Source of the DNA: Candidatus Peribacteraceae bacterium
GTDB lineage: Bacteria > Patescibacteriota > Gracilibacteria > Peribacterales > Peribacteraceae
Length of the DNA: 7,039 bases
Reading direction: 5' to 3'
Assembly (NCBI GenBank): GCA_018061525.1
Contig: JAGOUB010000048.1
Location: 1 to 7,039 of the forward strand
The notes beneath the pieces are model-generated. The model was given only the letters and a program-made list of their open reading frames with translations, was not told the DNA's origin and ran no database searches. Position 1 is the first letter of the stretch, and every line of letters begins with the position of its first letter. A program made the translations under genes and the position numbers. Shown here piece by piece: positions 5,116-7,039 of the stretch.

Positions 5116-5391
5116 ATGTCTAAACGCAAAACTACCCGGCGGTTCGCCGTCTATCTCCACACCGCCAAGGAATTGGCGTGGTTCCGCGAATACGTCATCT
5201 ACATGGGCGGGAAGATGTTCCGCCCCGCCGAGACCAAGGGCGAACGCCCCGAAGGCGCATCCGCCTGGGACGACTGGCTCCGCGTCGGCGTCTCGATGCC
5301 GACCGAGATGGTGATCGCCTTCGTGACCCAACTGCCCCCCGGGGCCAAGGTGCGCTCGGATATGAGCAAACTCCCGACCGAACTCCTCTAA
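5116..5391 (+). CDS. Small hypothetical protein, 91 aa
   Basis: I do not recognise a family. The protein starts MSKRKTTRRFAVYLHTAKELAWFREYVIYMGGKMF, with six basic residues in the first nine, followed by an aromatic-rich helix-like stretch to about residue 35. A charged loop (RPAETKGERPEGAS, 36-49) leads to WDDWLRVGVSMPTEMVIAFVTQLPPGAKVRSD. There are no cysteines, no signal peptide and no true membrane segment. The basic N-terminus could bind nucleic acid or ribosomes, but that is inference. It is a convincing gene: a well-spaced Shine-Dalgarno sequence precedes it and an intrinsic terminator stands 25 nt after the stop. It is the first plus-strand gene, divergent from the glycosyltransferase and upstream of tsaB, from which the terminator separates it. 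Confidence 0.72.
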   Translation: MSKRKTTRRFAVYLHTAKELAWFREYVIYMGGKMFRPAETKGERPEGASAWDDWLRVGVSMPTEMVIAFVTQLPPGAKVRSDMSKLPTELL

Positions 5392-5394
5392 CCC

Positions 5395-5409
5395 GCATGC
5401 CCGGCATGC
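5395..5409. repeat. Inverted repeat GCATGCC-C-GGCATGC before a terminator
   Basis: GCATGCC (5395-5401) and GGCATGC (5403-5409) are perfect complements around one central C. As RNA it could form a 5-bp stem with a CCCGG loop. It sits between the 91-aa stop codon and the terminator hairpin, and may be a transcript-stabilising stem or a protein-binding dyad. Confidence 0.35.
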
Positions 5410-5416
5410 CCCTCTC

Positions 5417-5446
5417 GCCCGACGCCGCGCGCGCCGGGCCTTTTTT
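5417..5446 (+). terminator. Rho-independent terminator after the 91-aa protein gene
   Basis: The stem GCCCG (5417-5421) with CGGGC (5435-5439) continues, after one A-C mismatch, as CGC (5423-5425) with GCG (5431-5433) around a 5-nt loop. C5440 and six T residues (5441-5446) follow. It separates the small gene from tsaB, which starts 20 nt further on. Confidence 0.85.
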
Positions 5447-5465
5447 CTTATAGGATATAACGGAC

Positions 5466-6074
5466 ATGCGTGCCCTCTTCCTCGACCTGGCCCACCACGA
5501 CGGCTCCGTCGCCTGCGTGACGGAAACCGCCACCATCGTCCGCCGCGCCGTCGACAAGCGCCTGCGCGACGACGGCCTGCTGCCGCTTATCGAAGAGACG
5601 CTGGCCGCCGCTGGCTGGCGTGCCGAGGACCTGACGCACCTAGCCTGCGTGACGGGACCCGGCGGATTCACGAGCCTGCGCGTGGCCGTCGCCGCCGCGA
5701 ACGCCCTCGCTTGGGAGCGCGGCATTCCCGTAAAGACCATCCACGGCAGCGACCTCTGGGTCGCTCGCTCGCTCACGCCCGATGCCGTCTGGCTGCACAG
5801 CACCCGCCAGGATCAGCTCTTCGCCCGCGGTCTGGGCGCCCTCGCCTCTCTTTGCCCCGAACCCGCCCTACGCACCATCACGGAGCTGCTCGCCATTGTC
5901 CCCGCTGGTTCCAGCTTTTTGGGCGAATTGATCGAGCCGCACGCCCAGGCACTGGCCTCTTTAAAGCTCCAACCCGCCGGCCTCCGGCCCATCGAGGAGG
6001 TGCTCCCGGCCCTGCTCGCGGCCGCCCCCGAAGCACCAGCGCCCGTGGACCCCTGGTATGGCCGTGGCTATTGA
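5466..6074 (+). CDS. tsaB: tRNA threonylcarbamoyladenosine biosynthesis protein TsaB, 202 aa
   Basis: TsaB is the non-catalytic partner of TsaD in the complex that places threonylcarbamoyl on A37 of tRNAs reading ANN codons. The protein has the ASKHA/actin-like N-terminal fold: MRALFLDLAHHDGSVACVTE forms the first hairpin, LLPLIEETLAAAGW (38-51) the usual helix, and LTHLACVTGPGGFTSLRVAVAAANALAWERGIPV (56-89) the family signature, with GPGGFTSLR in place of the common GPGSFTGLR. The C-terminal part is poorly conserved, as is usual, and ends DPWYGRGY, like the P-x-Y-x-R ending of the family. Length is within the normal 200-230 range. The ATG has AGGA 10 nt upstream. TATAAC at 5456-5461 resembles a -10 element but has no -35 partner. 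secA follows after 60 nt with no terminator between them, so co-transcription is possible. Confidence 0.88.
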   Translation: MRALFLDLAHHDGSVACVTETATIVRRAVDKRLRDDGLLPLIEETLAAAGWRAEDLTHLACVTGPGGFTSLRVAVAAANALAWERGIPVKTIHGSDLWVARSLTPDAVWLHSTRQDQLFARGLGALASLCPEPALRTITELLAIVPAGSSFLGELIEPHAQALASLKLQPAGLRPIEEVLPALLAAAPEAPAPVDPWYGRGY

Positions 6075-6118
6075 CGCTTTCTCGTGGAAAAAGTGGAGCG
6101 CGGAACGCTTGCGGAAGG

Positions 6119-6124
6119 TATACT
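6119..6124 (+). promoter_or_regulatory. Possible -10 element just before secA
   Basis: TATACT matches the TATAAT consensus at 5 of 6 positions and ends 10 nt before the secA ATG. Transcription from it would start near 6131 and leave about 4 nt of leader. No good -35 hexamer is found 16-18 nt upstream, and no Shine-Dalgarno sequence lies at a normal distance (GAAGG is 16 nt away). The alternative is that secA is read from the tsaB transcript. Confidence 0.3.
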
Positions 6125-6134
6125 CTGTGCTCCG

Positions 6135-7039
6135 ATGAATCTCCTCGACACTCTCAACAAGGTTTTCGGCGACACCTCGCGCAAGGAGGTGAAGCGCCTC
6201 CAGCCCACCATCGCCCGGATCCGCGAGATCCAGGCCTCGCCCGAGTACCGCGCGCTCACGCTCGCCGATCTTCCGAAGAAGACGGAGGAGTTCAAAGCGC
6301 TGGTCGCCGGCGGCACCACGCTCGACGACATCCTGCCCCACGCCTTCGCGTTGGTGGTCCGCGCCTGCGAGCTGCTCAAGGGCACCACGATGGGCGTCGG
6401 CAAGCAGATGCTCACTTGGGACATGGTCCCGTTCGACGTGCAGCTGGTCGGCGGCATCATCCTGCACCGCGGCAACATCGCCGAAATGAAGACCGGCGAA
6501 GGCAAGACGCTCGTCTGCACCCTGCCCGTCTACTTGAACGCGCTCGCCGGCAAGGGCGTGCACGTCGTGACCGTCAACGACTACCTGGCCAAGCGCGACG
6601 CGCAGTGGATGGGCCTCCTCTACGGCGCCCTCGGACTGACCGTCGGCACCATCGTCCACGGCATCGAGAACGACCAGCGCCGCGCCGCCTACGCCTGCGA
6701 TATTACCTACGGTACCAACAACGAGTTTGGCTTCGACTACCTGCGCGACAACATGGCGCCTTCGCTGGCCCAGCAGGTGCAGCGCCCGCTCAACTTCGCC
6801 ATCGTCGACGAGGTCGACTCCATCCTCGTGGACGAGGCCCGCACGCCGCTGATCATCTCGGCCCCGGCCGAGGAGTCCACGACCAAGTACGCCCAGTACG
6901 CCCTACTCGTCCGAGACCTCCGTGAGGGCGAGCACTACACCCGCGACGAGAAGCAGCGCGCCGCCATCCTGACCGAGGCCGGCATCGCCTTCTTGGAGCA
7001 GAAGATGGGCGTCGACAACATCTACACGGACAAGGGCTT
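6135..7039 (+). CDS. secA: Preprotein translocase ATPase SecA, N-terminal 301 residues, runs off the window
   Basis: SecA is the motor ATPase that pushes unfolded preproteins through the SecYEG channel in the cytoplasmic membrane. The visible part covers the helical N-terminus (MNLLDTLNKVFGDTSRKEVKRL), the first half of nucleotide-binding domain 1 and the start of the preprotein cross-linking domain. Walker A is MKTGEGKT at 118-125, followed by GKGVHVVTVNDYLAKRDAQWM (139-159), TYGTNNEFGFDYLRDNM (191-207) and the DEAD-type Walker B region VDEVDSILVDEARTPLIIS (224-242). All are intact and close to the general SecA consensus. The segment just before Walker A reads WDMVPFDVQLVGGIILHRGNIAE instead of the RHFDVQL form of E. 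coli. ATG at 6135 gives the standard N-terminus. The remaining roughly 500-600 residues lie outside the window. Confidence 0.97.
   Translation, partial: MNLLDTLNKVFGDTSRKEVKRLQPTIARIREIQASPEYRALTLADLPKKTEEFKALVAGGTTLDDILPHAFALVVRACELLKGTTMGVGKQMLTWDMVPFDVQLVGGIILHRGNIAEMKTGEGKTLVCTLPVYLNALAGKGVHVVTVNDYLAKRDAQWMGLLYGALGLTVGTIVHGIENDQRRAAYACDITYGTNNEFGFDYLRDNMAPSLAQQVQRPLNFAIVDEVDSILVDEARTPLIISAPAEESTTKYAQYALLVRDLREGEHYTRDEKQRAAILTEAGIAFLEQKMGVDNIYTDKG

Noticed and set aside
5092..5117. TTCACA with AATAAT as a promoter of the 91-aa gene
   Set aside because: The spacer is only 14 nt and the -10 would overlap the start codon.
6071..6076. TTGACG as a -35 element for secA
   Set aside because: No -10-like hexamer lies 16-18 nt downstream; TATACT at 6119 is far too distant.
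5961..6659. A 232-codon minus-strand frame opposite tsaB and secA
   Set aside because: Composition and position mark it as antisense shadow; it has no Shine-Dalgarno sequence and no family motif.
5711..6925. A 404-codon plus-strand frame across tsaB and secA
   Set aside because: It overlaps two well-conserved genes in another frame and gives an Arg/Pro/His-rich product typical of frame-shadow translation.
1..7039. CRISPR arrays, insertion sequences, tRNA genes or a defence island
   Set aside because: No regularly spaced direct repeats, transposase-like frames, tRNA cloverleaf or T-arm sequence, or defence-protein motifs were seen on either strand.

Overview
The window is GC-rich bacterial chromosome and looks like ordinary housekeeping and accessory territory. 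Two features suggest Patescibacteria (Candidate Phyla Radiation). NusA lacks the C-terminal repeat domains and carries an AYRKDYG-type N-domain motif, and SecA has WDMVPFDVQL where many other bacteria have a RHFDVQL-type sequence. This placement comes from remembered family features, not from a search. TGA serves as a normal stop in most genes, so the recoded TGA=Gly lineages (Gracilibacteria, Absconditabacteria) are unlikely.

Positions 1-5008 are all on the minus strand. From upstream to downstream (right to left) they hold: a family 2 glycosyltransferase and an orphan 127-aa protein, ending at an intrinsic terminator (3665-3692); a 173-aa lipoprotein; nusA behind its own promoter and a structured leader, ending at a strong terminator (1521-1547); an ECF-type sigma factor followed by a SixA-like histidine phosphatase, ending at a terminator (249-278); and the start of a DnaQ-like 3'-5' exonuclease that leaves the window at position 1. 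Positions 5116-7039 are on the plus strand: an orphan 91-aa protein with its own terminator, then tsaB (tRNA t6A modification), then the first 301 codons of secA, which leaves the window on the right. The divergent gap at 5009-5115 separates the two halves.

Most transcription units hold one or two genes, and four intrinsic terminators are visible. nusA is not beside rimP or infB, its usual partners in many bacteria. Initiation signals are mixed. The phosphatase, the 127-aa protein and the 91-aa protein have clear Shine-Dalgarno sequences. nusA, the lipoprotein gene and secA do not, and the last two have -10-like hexamers only 6-10 nt before the ATG, which raises the possibility of very short or absent leaders.

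I found no mobile element, CRISPR array, tRNA, rRNA, defence system or other clearly new multi-gene system. The items most worth a second look are the dyad-rich nusA promoter and leader, the sigma factor paired with a histidine phosphatase instead of a visible anti-sigma factor, and the two orphan small proteins.
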